In this document: piece by piece, positions 1 through 9,610 of the stretch
How positions within the stretch are numbered: position 1 is the first letter of the stretch
Layout of the letters: the number at the start of each line of letters is the position of its first letter
From: Candidatus Thiodiazotropha sp. (ex Myrtea sp. 'scaly one' KF741663)
GTDB taxonomy: Bacteria; Pseudomonadota; Gammaproteobacteria; Chromatiales; Chromatiaceae
Assembly (NCBI GenBank): GCA_025655555.1
Contig: JAHXIQ010000004.1
Coordinates: forward strand, 248,001-312,000
Length of the DNA stretch: 64,000 bases
Reading direction: 5' to 3'
Notes under the pieces: generated by a model
What the model was told of the DNA's origin: nothing
The model's input: the letters and a program-made list of their open reading frames with translations, nothing else
The model's database searches: none
Program-made: the position numbers and the translations under genes

Positions 1-652
1 AATATTTATGAATGAGGCGTTCGCTGTTTGAGAAAAACCAAAACTAATAATGATAAGGAGGGTATATAGTGATTTAGACATGATCAACTCTTCCCTATGT
101 GATTGTCGGTGATGATATTTACGCAACATCTATTCCATAAATAAATTTTCCATAATAATCAAATCGTTCCCACAATCGCCATTTGATAACCAAATGGAGT
201 TGTAATAAATACCGACAGTATTTAGGAGAGTTGGACATGTGACTATTACACGCTTATGGTTGGGATCGATTACAGGACGGATAATAGAATAAGGCGTTCC
301 ATCTATATGGCAGATGCCAATAAATTACATATTATTCTTTATTGTGAGTGCACGCTCTGCATGTGCTTGTGTAATAATTTCCGACACTCCTAACGTAGTG
401 GCCACTTCTGCCACTTGCCTCGTGGGTCAATTTGAGCGTAGGTTGCAGAAATTAACTATTTAATGGTGCATGGCAATTAGTCGGAATTACTAGAGTACGA
501 CCATCGCCGGATGGGAGTTATAAGACGCTCTCTGACAAAGCTGATGGATGACACCTATTCATGGAATTTATAAGTTTCTGGATATCGCCTTTACTGCACT
601 AGTGAGACAAATTCCACGCAATGTGTTGAGGTGCTCTAAAGAATAAGCGTTT
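1..652. other. AT-rich stretch without recognisable genes
   Basis: No reading frame of useful length is visible on either strand, and I recognise no RNA gene or repeat. The base composition is visibly richer in A and T than the coding regions that follow. It may be degraded accessory DNA, but nothing in it can be named. Confidence 0.5.
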
Positions 653-853
653 CTACTTAACATATCTTCTATTTAGCTTCTGTGGTTTGATATTTCCATC
701 TACTTCGAAATTCATTGTAACGGGATTGGTGTTGTGATCCTTTATCACTTCTGCGGCCGATTCAAAGTTATTGAAATAGTCTGTTGCTACGATACATTCG
801 CCATTGTTACTTTGATGCCGCTTTGTGCGGCCGCTGAGGCGATATATGTCCAT
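653..853 (-). pseudogene. Likely C-terminal end of the GGCT-domain protein, in another frame
   Basis: This 66-codon frame overlaps the last 67 bases of the larger gene upstream of it on the minus strand (787-2196). Its middle (GECIVATDYFNNFESAAE) resembles the C-terminal segment that gamma-glutamylcyclotransferase-like proteins have after the strand that ends WTYI in the larger frame. The larger frame ends abruptly in a low-complexity tail just past that strand. I therefore read this as the real C-terminus, displaced by a frameshift between about 815 and 860. It could instead be a chance frame; there is no clear ribosome binding site for independent translation. Confidence 0.45.
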
Positions 854-2196
854 ATGGTGTAAGGTCTCTGCGGGTGCATTGACTTACCCTGTTCTAAAAA
901 AAATATTTGGTCAGTGATATCGACTCTCAGATAGTTTCGTTCGCGCCGGTCGAGATCGGCCAGCATCTTTAACGTATATTTTTTCACAACTCCCGTTACT
1001 ACGCTGTTTTTCTTTTTGCTTTTCTCGATATTAAGAAAAGAGACGGTTTTCGGTTTTTCTTCACCGTTTATGGGTTCATAGATCTTATATCCGGGTATCT
1101 CAGCTTCGTTATCCATGGCGGCATGCCAGTTTCTTTCATAACCTTCCAGATTGGCGATCCGGCAATCCTCGTCTTTTAGCCATTCATCCATTAGTGAACC
1201 ATAACCAAATACATAGTTCTCGGTAGCGCCGTCTTCAAAGTCCTCCCAGCCCTTCCATGACTGTGGTTTGCCTCCTGTGCTTAAAGGTATGTTACCTGGG
1301 GGGACGTTGATGGGTTTCTCCCGTCCCTGGCTGTACCAGCCGGATCTGTCGTCAATCGGCCACCAGAGAGATTCCATCAAATGCCCGTCAGAGTCATCTA
1401 TGGTGCCCTCGATATTGATAACCAAAAATGATTTTGCTTGGGTGTTATCCTCGTTGAATTCGTCAAGAAAGGGATGACTCTGAACCTGCTTGAGTATCAG
1501 CTTACTTTCTGAGCTCTTTTCCATATCGAGATCATCTTTATCCAACGGTATCCGAATAGACAGCGGGACAAAGGGCAGGGCGATGGCCCAGGTCTTTGTC
1601 GACAGGTCAACGGTACGGTTAATTAATGACCAATCCCCTTCCCGGATCTTCGGGCGGCGTAGCTTGGCGATGAAGTTGAGGTTTAGCAGGGTCAACCGTG
1701 TGCCGTTGTAAAGCCGGCAGCGCAGCTCCCAACCGCCGCTCTTTTCCCAGTACTGCTTTTCCGGTGGATTTTCCAGGTCGCTTTCATTGGCGGGCGCCAG
1801 ACAGAGGGTCGGCCTCATCACAAAGAGATCCTTGTGGGAAAGCAGTTTAACGACAATGACAGAGAGCAGCAGCGCGATGGCGATGGTTCGCAGGATATAG
1901 AGAATCAATAGTGCCCAGTCTCTCGATACATCCTGATAGAGGGCGTTACATGTGGGTGTGGACAGTGAGAAAAACTGATAGAGATTGCATTTTGTGAGTG
2001 TCAGAAACTGTATCCAGCCTTGCGCAGAGAAGTGCGTGAATTTCACGTTTTGCAGGAAGGCAATGGCGAAGCAGAATAGTGTTAACGTGAGCAGGGCAAT
2101 TGCCGCCATCAGATAGCCGTTGCTCGAGACGATCCAGGTACTCCATTTTCTTTTGCTTGTTATATGCCTGTTGCCGAGCAAGCCTATGCCCCCCAT
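787..2196 (-). CDS. Membrane protein with C-terminal gamma-glutamylcyclotransferase-like domain
   Basis: A 469-residue protein. Two hydrophobic segments (about residues 28-50 and 93-118) place it in the inner membrane. A soluble middle region (about 125-320) has the alternating look of a beta-rich domain that I cannot assign. From residue 328 the sequence YVFGYGSLM is the nucleotide/substrate-loop signature of the GGCT/AIG2 superfamily, and LDRRERNY (Glu near 419) matches the position of the catalytic acid. Family members release 5-oxoproline from gamma-glutamyl compounds or cleave related amide bonds; the substrate here is unknown. The frame ends soon after the last core strand and probably continues in another frame (653-853), so the gene may be broken. 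The start is the only good ATG before the first membrane segment. Confidence 0.6.
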   Translation of the reverse strand: MGGIGLLGNRHITSKRKWSTWIVSSNGYLMAAIALLTLTLFCFAIAFLQNVKFTHFSAQGWIQFLTLTKCNLYQFFSLSTPTCNALYQDVSRDWALLILYILRTIAIALLLSVIVVKLLSHKDLFVMRPTLCLAPANESDLENPPEKQYWEKSGGWELRCRLYNGTRLTLLNLNFIAKLRRPKIREGDWSLINRTVDLSTKTWAIALPFVPLSIRIPLDKDDLDMEKSSESKLILKQVQSHPFLDEFNEDNTQAKSFLVINIEGTIDDSDGHLMESLWWPIDDRSGWYSQGREKPINVPPGNIPLSTGGKPQSWKGWEDFEDGATENYVFGYGSLMDEWLKDEDCRIANLEGYERNWHAAMDNEAEIPGYKIYEPINGEEKPKTVSFLNIEKSKKKNSVVTGVVKKYTLKMLADLDRRERNYLRVDITDQIFFLEQGKSMHPQRPYTIWTYIASAAAQSGIKVTMANVS

Positions 2197-2482
2197 GAGC
2201 AGGTATGACGGATGGGTGTGATATGTCTCTCTCCATATTAGGAGTCGGGCCTGGAAAATTCCACCAGTGTAGAAAATATGAGCGAAAAGAAAATATCCTG
2301 GCCAGCTATGAACCGGTTCCCGTCGCTCACACGTTCATACGGCCAGGTAATATAGGAGGGCTAATAAGTCCTAGTTGAAAAGCACACGTATCAATTCTTT
2401 TGAAGAGGCATCATTGGCTGCGGCAATCTGCTTTATCGACAAATTTGAATCCTTGGCGGTGAAATCGGCAGACTCGAATCTA

Positions 2483-2516
2483 CAGTGCAGAGCATGCTAA
2501 CCCATGCTCCGCACTG
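2483..2516 (-). terminator. Hairpin downstream of the copper efflux operon
   Basis: Two 14-base arms (2483-2496 and 2503-2516) pair with one mismatch around a 6-base loop, about 50 bases beyond the last stop codon of the cus operon. No run of T follows on the minus strand, so it is either a weak terminator or an mRNA-stabilising stem. The remainder of the 2197-2568 gap shows no gene. Confidence 0.4.
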
Positions 2517-2568
2517 CCTCCTCCGATCTAAATTCATGGATCGATTCGCCGCTTCCGCACTAAGGGGC

Positions 2569-2934
2569 TTAGTGGTTTTTCATCTTGGCGGGTTTCATGT
2601 TGGTGATGCGGTACTGCTTGTCCCGCCCCATCTTGAGGGTAAAGTGCACCTCGTCTCCCGCCTTGAATGTGGAGAGGTCCACGCGCTTGGTCACCGGTAG
2701 ATCCATGGTCATGCCGGGCCAGTTGAGTGCTGGGATGGGTTCATGGGTGAGATTGACGACTTTCTTCTCGGCATCTACCTTATGTACCGTTCCCATGCCT
2801 GTGGCTTCGTTGGCGCTACCGGTCATCTTCTCATGATCGTGCATGGAGTGATCTTCGTGACTGCCCGCTATGAGGGGTGTATTGATCAGCAGCCCTGCAA
2901 TCACGAATGGGATGGCTTTCAAGTATGTTTTCAT
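2569..2934 (-). CDS. cusF: CusF-like periplasmic copper-binding protein
   Basis: A 121-residue secreted protein when started at 2934, where AGAGGAAT sits just upstream; an upstream in-frame ATG at 2973 would overlap the pump gene. A signal peptide covers about residues 1-24, followed by a His/Met-rich linker (HEDHSMHDHEKM). The folded domain has the CusF hallmark NWPGMTMDLPV, whose Trp and Met residues, together with an upstream His, bind Cu(I) or Ag(I) in E. coli CusF. It would hand metal in the periplasm to the adaptor and pump encoded just upstream (13-base gap). It is the last gene of the operon, as CusF-type genes often are. Confidence 0.85.
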   Translation of the reverse strand: MKTYLKAIPFVIAGLLINTPLIAGSHEDHSMHDHEKMTGSANEATGMGTVHKVDAEKKVVNLTHEPIPALNWPGMTMDLPVTKRVDLSTFKAGDEVHFTLKMGRDKQYRITNMKPAKMKNH

Positions 2935-2947
2935 TTCGATATTCCTC

Positions 2948-5900
2948 TTAAGGTTGAGTGACTGGAACTTCATCAGTACGAATGGTGGAAGATGCGGTAC
3001 CCGGCAGGTGCCGCGACTCCCAGATGAGATAAATCACCGGAATCACGATGAGCGTCATTACCGTGGTGCTGATCATGCCGCCCACCATCGGTAATGCGAT
3101 ACGCCGCATGACATCCGAACCCGGCCCTTCGGTAAAGAAAATAGGCAGCAGTCCGGCGATGATGACCGAAACCGTCATCAGTTTGGGACGTACCCGAAGG
3201 GCAGCACCTGCCATGATGGCGGCAAACAGTGTTTTGCGGTCCACCGGCGGCAGAGCGCGCACCTGCTGGTCGATATAGAGCAGCATCACAACCGCCGTTT
3301 CAACGGCGATACCACCGAGCGCAATGAACCCGACGGCTACGGCGACGGAGAGGTTATAACCTGCAAGGTAGACGGACCAGAGACCGCCAACCAGCCCGAA
3401 GGGCAGAGCGGTCATCACCATCACGGTGCGGTCGGTGCGTCCGAAATGGATCATCAACAGCACCAGGATGATAGCGATAGCGGCAGGGATGGCGATCTTG
3501 AGTCGTGAGCGCGCTTCGATCATCTGTTCGTATTGACCTGACCAGGTGATGGCATATCCTGGCGGCAGGTCCACCTGTTCCGCGACCAGTCGCCGGGCCT
3601 CGTCCACATAGCCACCAATGTCCCGACCGTCGATATCCACAAAGACCCAGCCGGTCAGCCTGGCATCCTCCGATTTGACCATGGGTGGTCCCGGTGCGTA
3701 TTCGATGGTGGCCAGCTCGCCGAGGGGGATATGCATACCGCCGGGTGTCGGCACCAATATATCCGAAAGGTCGTTTATCGATTCCCGAAAGGGGCGGTCG
3801 TAACGGAGCATGATGTTGTAGCGTTCACGCCCCTGCACACTCTCGGCGACTTTCATGCCCCCAAGCGCGGTCTGAATGATAGATTGAAACACCCCGAGAT
3901 CGATGTTGCGTCGTGCCAACTCGTTCCGGTTGGGTGTGATCTCAAGGTACTTGCCACCGGTCACCCGGTCGGCAAAAGCGCTGCGGGTACCTGATACCTC
4001 TTTGACTGCACCCTCCACATCGAGCGCAATACGCCCGATTTCGTTGAGATCAGCACCGGAGATTTTGATCCCCACGGGTGTACGGATACCGGTAGAGATC
4101 ATGTCCATGCGGATCTTGATGGGGTAACCCCAACTGTTTACCAGTCCCGGCAGTTTGACCTGTTGATCGAGCGTCTTGATCAATGCGTCGATATCGATAC
4201 CTTCCCGCCATGTCTCCCGGGGTTTGAGACGCACCCAACTCTCAACCATGGAGATAGGGGCCGGGTCGGTGGCTGTGTCCGCCCGTCCCACCTTGCCGAA
4301 AACCTGGTCTACTTCAGGAACGGCCAGAATCAACCTGTTGGTTTGGGCCAGTATCTCCTTGGCCTTGGTGATGGAGACCCCCGGCAGTGTGGTAGGCATG
4401 TAGAGCAGTTCTCCCTCGTATAGCGCAGGCATGAATTCGGAACCCAGCTTGGAGAACGGATACCAGAGGCTGGCAATGCCGATGGCTGCGATCAAGAGGG
4501 TGAACCAGCGCAGTTTCATGGAAAATCTGAGTATGGGTTTATAGAGCGCCACGAAGAACCGGTTGAGCGGATTGGCCTCCTCGCGTCTTATTTTGCCGCG
4601 AATCAGCCACAGCATGAGAATAGGCACGAGAGTCACAGAGAGCACCGAGGCGAAGGCCATGGCATAGGTCTTGGTGTAGGCGAGGGGAGAAAACAACCGA
4701 TAACTTTCACCGGTGAGTGCGAAGACCGGCAGGAAGGAGACGGTGATAATCAGCAGGCTGAAGAACAGGCCAGGCCCCACCTCTTTTGCCGATTGTAACA
4801 GAGCCGCATTGCGTGCCTTGCTACCCACCGAGTCGGGCATGTCGCTCAGTTTTCGATGAGCATTTTCCACCATCACGATGGAGGCATCCACCATGGCTCC
4901 GATGGCAATGGCTATCCCGCCCAGCGACATGATGTTGGCGGTGATGCCCTGTGAGGCCATTACCATAAAGGCACCCAGCACGCCGAGGGGCAGGGTGATA
5001 ATTGCCACAAAAGCGGAACGCACATGCAGTAGAAAGATGAGGCAGACCAATGCCACCACAATGCCCTCCTCAATCAACTTGTGGTTGAGGTACTCCACTG
5101 CACCGCGAATCAGAGGTGCCCGGTCATAGACGGTTTGGATCTCGACGCCTTCGGGCAGACCGCTGCGCAGGGTGTCGAGTTTCTCTTCCACCGCTTCGAT
5201 GACATTGAGGGCGTTTTCACCGGAACGCATCACAACGATTCCGCCCACCACTTCGCCTTCACCATTGAGTTCCACCACGCCCCGCCGCAGTTCGGGCCCC
5301 TCGATGACGCGCGCCACATCGGTGAGCAGGACCGGGGTGCCGTTTTTCGCCTGCACCACAACCTGTTGCAGATCCTCCAGGGAGGAGACATAGCCACGGG
5401 AGCGGATCATCAGTTCCGTTTCGGCCTGTTCCAGCACCCGGCCACCCACTTCCATGCTGGCTGCCTTGACGGCCTGGCGTACGCGTACCAGCGGTATATC
5501 GAACGCACGCAGACGGTTGGGGTCGATGAGTACCTGGTATTCACGTACGAATCCGCCCACCGAGGCCACTTCCGAGACACCGGGTACGGCAGCAAGCTCG
5601 AAGCGCAGGAACCAGTCCTGTAGCGCACGCAGATCGGCAAGATCGTGACGGCCGCTGCGATCCAGCAGAGCGTACTGATAGACCCAACCCACGCCAGTCG
5701 CATCCGGTCCCAGTCGCGGTGAGGCATTGTCCGGCAGATCCTTCTGTACCGTAGCCAATGCCTCCGACACACGGCTGCGTGCCCAGTAGTCGTCGACACC
5801 ATCCTGGAAGATGACGTAGACGAAGCTGGTGCCGAACATGGAGAATCCCCGCACCGCCTCGGTTTTCGGCAGACCCAACAGGGTTGCCGAAAGGGGATAG

Positions 5901-6142
5901 GTCACCAGGTCCTCAACGATCTGCGGCGCCTGGCCGGGAAAATCCGTACGGATGATGACCTGGGTGTCGGACAGGTCGGGGATGGCATCCAGCGGTGTGC
6001 GATCCAATGCGAGAATGCCGGCAACAGCCAACGCAGCGGTAAAGATGAGCACAATCAGCTGATTCTGTACCGACCAGCCGATCACACGGGCGACAAAGGA
6101 TCGGGAGGGATCATCGCCGACAATATCGTGGGTGTCATGCAT
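2948..6142 (-). CDS. cusA: CusA/CzcA-family heavy-metal RND efflux pump
   Basis: A 1064-residue inner-membrane proton antiporter of the HME-RND class, full length. The N-terminal membrane helix starts near residue 25. The TM4 signature GAMVDASIVMVENA carries the proton-relay Asp at residue 419. Three methionines (LLYMP at 582, SMVES at 632, RMDM at 679/681) lie in the contexts of the three methionines that bind Cu(I)/Ag(I) in E. coli CusA, which argues for monovalent copper or silver rather than Zn/Co/Cd. It forms a tripartite complex with the adaptor and outer-membrane factor encoded upstream. Thirty bases separate it from the adaptor gene and 13 from the cusF-like gene. Confidence 0.93.
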   Translation of the reverse strand: MHDTHDIVGDDPSRSFVARVIGWSVQNQLIVLIFTAALAVAGILALDRTPLDAIPDLSDTQVIIRTDFPGQAPQIVEDLVTYPLSATLLGLPKTEAVRGFSMFGTSFVYVIFQDGVDDYWARSRVSEALATVQKDLPDNASPRLGPDATGVGWVYQYALLDRSGRHDLADLRALQDWFLRFELAAVPGVSEVASVGGFVREYQVLIDPNRLRAFDIPLVRVRQAVKAASMEVGGRVLEQAETELMIRSRGYVSSLEDLQQVVVQAKNGTPVLLTDVARVIEGPELRRGVVELNGEGEVVGGIVVMRSGENALNVIEAVEEKLDTLRSGLPEGVEIQTVYDRAPLIRGAVEYLNHKLIEEGIVVALVCLIFLLHVRSAFVAIITLPLGVLGAFMVMASQGITANIMSLGGIAIAIGAMVDASIVMVENAHRKLSDMPDSVGSKARNAALLQSAKEVGPGLFFSLLIITVSFLPVFALTGESYRLFSPLAYTKTYAMAFASVLSVTLVPILMLWLIRGKIRREEANPLNRFFVALYKPILRFSMKLRWFTLLIAAIGIASLWYPFSKLGSEFMPALYEGELLYMPTTLPGVSITKAKEILAQTNRLILAVPEVDQVFGKVGRADTATDPAPISMVESWVRLKPRETWREGIDIDALIKTLDQQVKLPGLVNSWGYPIKIRMDMISTGIRTPVGIKISGADLNEIGRIALDVEGAVKEVSGTRSAFADRVTGGKYLEITPNRNELARRNIDLGVFQSIIQTALGGMKVAESVQGRERYNIMLRYDRPFRESINDLSDILVPTPGGMHIPLGELATIEYAPGPPMVKSEDARLTGWVFVDIDGRDIGGYVDEARRLVAEQVDLPPGYAITWSGQYEQMIEARSRLKIAIPAAIAIILVLLMIHFGRTDRTVMVMTALPFGLVGGLWSVYLAGYNLSVAVAVGFIALGGIAVETAVVMLLYIDQQVRALPPVDRKTLFAAIMAGAALRVRPKLMTVSVIIAGLLPIFFTEGPGSDVMRRIALPMVGGMISTTVMTLIVIPVIYLIWESRHLPGTASSTIRTDEVPVTQP

Positions 6143-6172
6143 GGCGGCACCCCGGGTCGTGGTGTAGTGACT

Positions 6173-7786
6173 TCACTGTAATAATGCTCCCTGTCCGGTG
6201 CCGTATGGGTTGAAGGCTTCTCCCGCCATCTGAATCCATAGCCGACCATCGGAAGCGTCCTGGTAGAGCTGCACGCCTTTTTCAAGATAGTGGTCGCGCC
6301 GTCCTGTGACTATCCAGGGCTGCAGCACAGTCACCAGTTGATGCAATGCCTGTTGTTGAGCACTCTCTGTACGTGCCTGCTGAGCCTGGGCGATGGCGCT
6401 TTCCGCACCATCCAGGATGGGGCCCAATCGGGTCTCCCCAAAGCCCGGCCACAACATCTCCCGGATATCCCTCGCAGGTTGCAACTGATTGGGAGAGACC
6501 TCGTAGCCATCCACCAGCGCCTCATGAAGATAGAGCGCGGCATCGATCAAATGATCAACCATGGCAATTTGGCTTTTGCTGAGTGACAAGTCTTCAAGTG
6601 ACAGCTTGAGGCGTTGGAGCTTTTGAAACGATTCACGCAACGCGCTTTCCGAATCGATGAGAAACTGACCGGAAACCACGATACGCTCGGTACCCTCTAT
6701 GCCTTCCACGACCTCGGTGAATCCGCCGCTGCTGAGACCGATACGTACCTTTCGCGGCTGAAAGCGTCCGTCACCGAGCGCGACAACCAGATAAGGGCCG
6801 TCGTTACCGATCAATAGTGCACTGTCCGGTACCGCCAGGCGGCGATCCATGCCCACCTCAAACAACACATCCGCATAGGCGCCGGGACGCAACTGGCCGT
6901 CCGTATTGTCCAGTTCCAAACGTACGGTACCTGTACGACTGGCCGATTCCACCGTGGGATGTATGTAGTCCACACGACTGTCGATCACTTGGCCGGGTAG
7001 ATTCGGCAACACCACACGAACCGGTGTGTCGGCTGTCATGGCGGCCAGATCTTTCTCGGCCACCGCAGCATTGATCCAGACGGTAGCGTAGTCCTGGATC
7101 ACCGCTAAGGTTTCACCGGGACGGACATAAGCGCCCTCTCTGACTCGCAGGTCGCTCACAGTGCCATTCGCTTCGGCGTAGAAGGGCACGTGCTCAATTA
7201 CCTTTTTTTTGCTGCGCAATGACGTTAATAGTGAGTTAGAAACTCCAAGCGCTCCAAGGCGAACTGAGGCAGAGCGGATGCGCTTGGTACTCTCTTTTTC
7301 CAGTGCGCTGAGATAATCCCGCTGTGCAGCGATCAGGTCTGGGCTGAACAAGCGATAGAGCAGGTTACCCCGTTTCACTTCATCGCCCACTGCGGTTACC
7401 CCGAGTGATTCAATCCATCCGGCGACCCGGCTGGAGACTTCGCTGCGCAGTCTTTCATTCTCCGCAACCACGCCATAGGCGCGAATGCGGCTGCCGAACT
7501 GCGTGGTTTCGGCGCGACCGTAACGTACGCCCATGTTCTGTATGGTCTCGGGTGGGATGGTGACTACGGCACGTCCCACACTGTCTTTGCCTGCCTCAGC
7601 AGTTTTTGCACCGACATCCAGCGATACCAGGTCCATTCCACAGATAGGGCAACTTCCCATCTCTTCGGCAATGTAGTGAGGATGCATTGGGCAGGTATAT
7701 TTTTGTCCTTCCTCAGATTGGGCGGGTATTGCCAAAAGCAGAGAAAGTACCAAGATAATTTTGGTGGTCAGTGGTATGCCATTCAT
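6173..7786 (-). CDS. cusB: CusB-like periplasmic adaptor with heavy-metal-binding domain
   Basis: A 537-residue membrane fusion protein. A signal peptide (about 1-24) is followed by a short metal-binding module (TCPMHPHYIAEEMGSCPICG, about residues 31-50), a common extension in copper-efflux adaptors. The rest shows the barrel-sandwich and beta-barrel pattern of the HlyD/CusB family, for example VREGAYVRPGETLAVI. Beyond the usual adaptor length there is an extra alpha-helical C-terminal domain (about residues 400-537) of the DUF3347 type. It links the inner-membrane pump to the outer-membrane channel. The start has GGAGGAAT upstream and overlaps the preceding gene by four bases, so translation is probably coupled. 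Confidence 0.9.
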   Translation of the reverse strand: MNGIPLTTKIILVLSLLLAIPAQSEEGQKYTCPMHPHYIAEEMGSCPICGMDLVSLDVGAKTAEAGKDSVGRAVVTIPPETIQNMGVRYGRAETTQFGSRIRAYGVVAENERLRSEVSSRVAGWIESLGVTAVGDEVKRGNLLYRLFSPDLIAAQRDYLSALEKESTKRIRSASVRLGALGVSNSLLTSLRSKKKVIEHVPFYAEANGTVSDLRVREGAYVRPGETLAVIQDYATVWINAAVAEKDLAAMTADTPVRVVLPNLPGQVIDSRVDYIHPTVESASRTGTVRLELDNTDGQLRPGAYADVLFEVGMDRRLAVPDSALLIGNDGPYLVVALGDGRFQPRKVRIGLSSGGFTEVVEGIEGTERIVVSGQFLIDSESALRESFQKLQRLKLSLEDLSLSKSQIAMVDHLIDAALYLHEALVDGYEVSPNQLQPARDIREMLWPGFGETRLGPILDGAESAIAQAQQARTESAQQQALHQLVTVLQPWIVTGRRDHYLEKGVQLYQDASDGRLWIQMAGEAFNPYGTGQGALLQ

Positions 7787-9057
7787 TGGGATTCCTCCAT
7801 CAGCAGGGTGTTGATGCGCGCTGCCGCTATCGTGCGTCGTGCATTTTCTCTGGCCATATCGAGCGCAGCATCCGCGCGTTGTATGGCTGGGCGGATAACA
7901 GATTCGAGGGTGCCTTCGCCTGATTCATAACGTCGTCGATTGGAGGCTTCCAGGTCGTGCAGTCGATCGCTGCGCTTTTGCATGGCATTCAGTAGTGCAT
8001 CAGCGGTTCGGTAGTCGGCGAGTGCATTCTCGTAGGTGCCTCTCGCCTCACGCAGTTGACGATCACGCTGCGCCATCTTTGCGGTGACTGCTGCTTCAGC
8101 CGCATGCAATTTGGGTGTCTGATTGGAGCCGGCCCAGAGCGGCACGCTGGCTGTAAACTTCAGGGTAAACCAGTCGTCGCCGTCAAAGTTCTCTCCCGAT
8201 TCCCGTTGCTGCCAGGCGGCACCGAAAGCGAAGTCGGGACTGAAGGCTGCCTGTTTCTCCTTCACCTGTGCTTGTGCCACTTCGAGTTTGCCCAGAGCGA
8301 CTCGAACCGCTATCAGTTCACTGGGTTCTCCTGTCCATTGTCGTGGTGTGATTTGAGGCAGTTTCACACTATCTGGCACCCGGTCGATCAGTTGCCGTAA
8401 CTCGGCTTGCCAACGCCTGTCCTTGCCTGCCAGTGCTAACTGTTTCTCTTCGATCTCTCCCCGCTGCACATCCAGTTCATCAAAGCGGCTATAGACAGCT
8501 TCGCCACCCTCCATCTCACCGCGGAGCCAGCGCTCCAGTTCCAGGAGCAGTGCAAGCTTTCTCTCAAGCACTGTCATCGATTCCGAGATGCTTTGACGTT
8601 CCGCCAGTGCTGTGATCAGGCGTTTCTTCAGACCGGCCAAGATCTGAATGCGTTCCAATTCTGCCAATGCCGCTCGTGCGAGGTGGGTGCTGCGCACAGC
8701 CTCCCTGCCCTTGATGTTGGGAATGGACTGTCTGATTTCGAGGCTGCGGCTGCTTGGCAGATAGCGATCAAAACTGGTCGGCTCATTGATCGGGACATTG
8801 TTGAGACCCAGGGTGATGTTGGGGTTTGGCAATCCCAGTGCGCCTTCGGCACTGACCTCCCATTGCCGGGTACCGGACACTGACATGAGGACAGAGGGGT
8901 GGCGCTGCAATTGATCCAGCATCGCCTGAAAGGCGGATAAGTCTTCAGTGGTTCCCGCCGTACTGTGACTGCCAAACAGAAGCAACAATATGGGTAGGTG
9001 AACCCGGTATTTGCACAGGCGTGCACGTGACAAAGTTGCCACGACAGAACAAAACAT
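7783..9057 (-). CDS. cusC: TolC/CusC-family outer-membrane efflux protein
   Basis: A 424-residue outer-membrane factor. I place the start at 9057, where an ATG is preceded by GGGAG; a TTG six codons upstream is also in frame. A signal peptide ends near residue 35 (SHSTAG). The remainder is two long alpha-helical coiled-coil stretches rich in Ala, Arg, Glu and Gln (for instance QAQVKEKQAAFSPDFAFGAAW), typical of the periplasmic tunnel repeats of TolC-like proteins. It completes the tripartite export path for copper. No lipobox is visible, unlike E. coli CusC. Its stop codon overlaps the adaptor start. Confidence 0.85.
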   Translation of the reverse strand: MFCSVVATLSRARLCKYRVHLPILLLLFGSHSTAGTTEDLSAFQAMLDQLQRHPSVLMSVSGTRQWEVSAEGALGLPNPNITLGLNNVPINEPTSFDRYLPSSRSLEIRQSIPNIKGREAVRSTHLARAALAELERIQILAGLKKRLITALAERQSISESMTVLERKLALLLELERWLRGEMEGGEAVYSRFDELDVQRGEIEEKQLALAGKDRRWQAELRQLIDRVPDSVKLPQITPRQWTGEPSELIAVRVALGKLEVAQAQVKEKQAAFSPDFAFGAAWQQRESGENFDGDDWFTLKFTASVPLWAGSNQTPKLHAAEAAVTAKMAQRDRQLREARGTYENALADYRTADALLNAMQKRSDRLHDLEASNRRRYESGEGTLESVIRPAIQRADAALDMARENARRTIAAARINTLLMEESQ

Positions 9058-9135
9058 GGAGAAGCTCCCAATCAATAACCATCGGTCAGGGGCGAGCCAC
9101 TGACGATCAAACCGGCTGTATAGGCCGGAACAGGG

Positions 9136-9486
9136 TTATACGGTGATCAGGTGTATGGGGGGGCGAAGTTCCACGGGCTGTTCCGGCCGAGGCGGAGCAG
9201 AATTGGATGTCGCAGGTACTAGCAGGATATGCGCGACATAGGCAGTGATACGGGGTGTGACAAACTGAACGGCAAAACCACAAAACACACAGCCCATCTC
9301 TTCACAGGCAGAGGGTGTGGCGTTATCCGCATCATGGCAATGGTGATGTTCATCGGTCATAGACATGGCAGATGTCATTGCACTGTTCTCATTACCATCT
9401 GGATATGACCACGACATTAATATCGGTGCCTGCAGAAGCAGCAGCGATAATAATAAGACACTGAAAAGAGGTCTTCGTGAGTTCAT
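9136..9486 (-). CDS. Small secreted His/Cys-rich protein leading the copper operon
   Basis: A 116-residue protein with a signal peptide or anchor (about 3-26). It is followed by an acidic, metal-ligand-rich stretch (DEHHHCHD) and a cysteine cluster (CEEMGCVFCGF), then a second hydrophobic segment and a Pro-rich tail. The composition and first position in the operon suggest a periplasmic metal-binding or metal-sensing accessory protein. It may belong with DUF2946-type proteins, but I cannot confirm the family by eye. A promoter-like pair (CGTCAA at 9519-9524 and ATAATG at 9495-9500, read on the minus strand as TTGACG and CATTAT with an 18-base spacer) lies immediately upstream, although so close that the transcript would be nearly leaderless. 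Confidence 0.65.
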   Translation of the reverse strand: MNSRRPLFSVLLLSLLLLQAPILMSWSYPDGNENSAMTSAMSMTDEHHHCHDADNATPSACEEMGCVFCGFAVQFVTPRITAYVAHILLVPATSNSAPPRPEQPVELRPPIHLITV

Positions 9487-9610
9487 TATGACGCATAATG
9501 GATTAAATCCACTGGGAACGTCAATCGGTAATCTGCGGTTATGTGGGGCAGAGTATCAATATAATGCTTTTTGAGGATGCGCAATCTCCGTGCGGCCACT
9601 GGTTATGAGC

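Noticed and set aside
5081-5623. A 180-codon plus-strand frame
   Set aside because: It lies fully inside cusA on the opposite strand and is a shadow frame of a clearly coding gene.
9484-9530. Strong sigma-70 promoter for the copper operon
   Set aside because: The TTGACG/CATTAT pair looks good, but its -10 box is only eight bases from the ATG, so I mention it only as a possibility and not as a feature.
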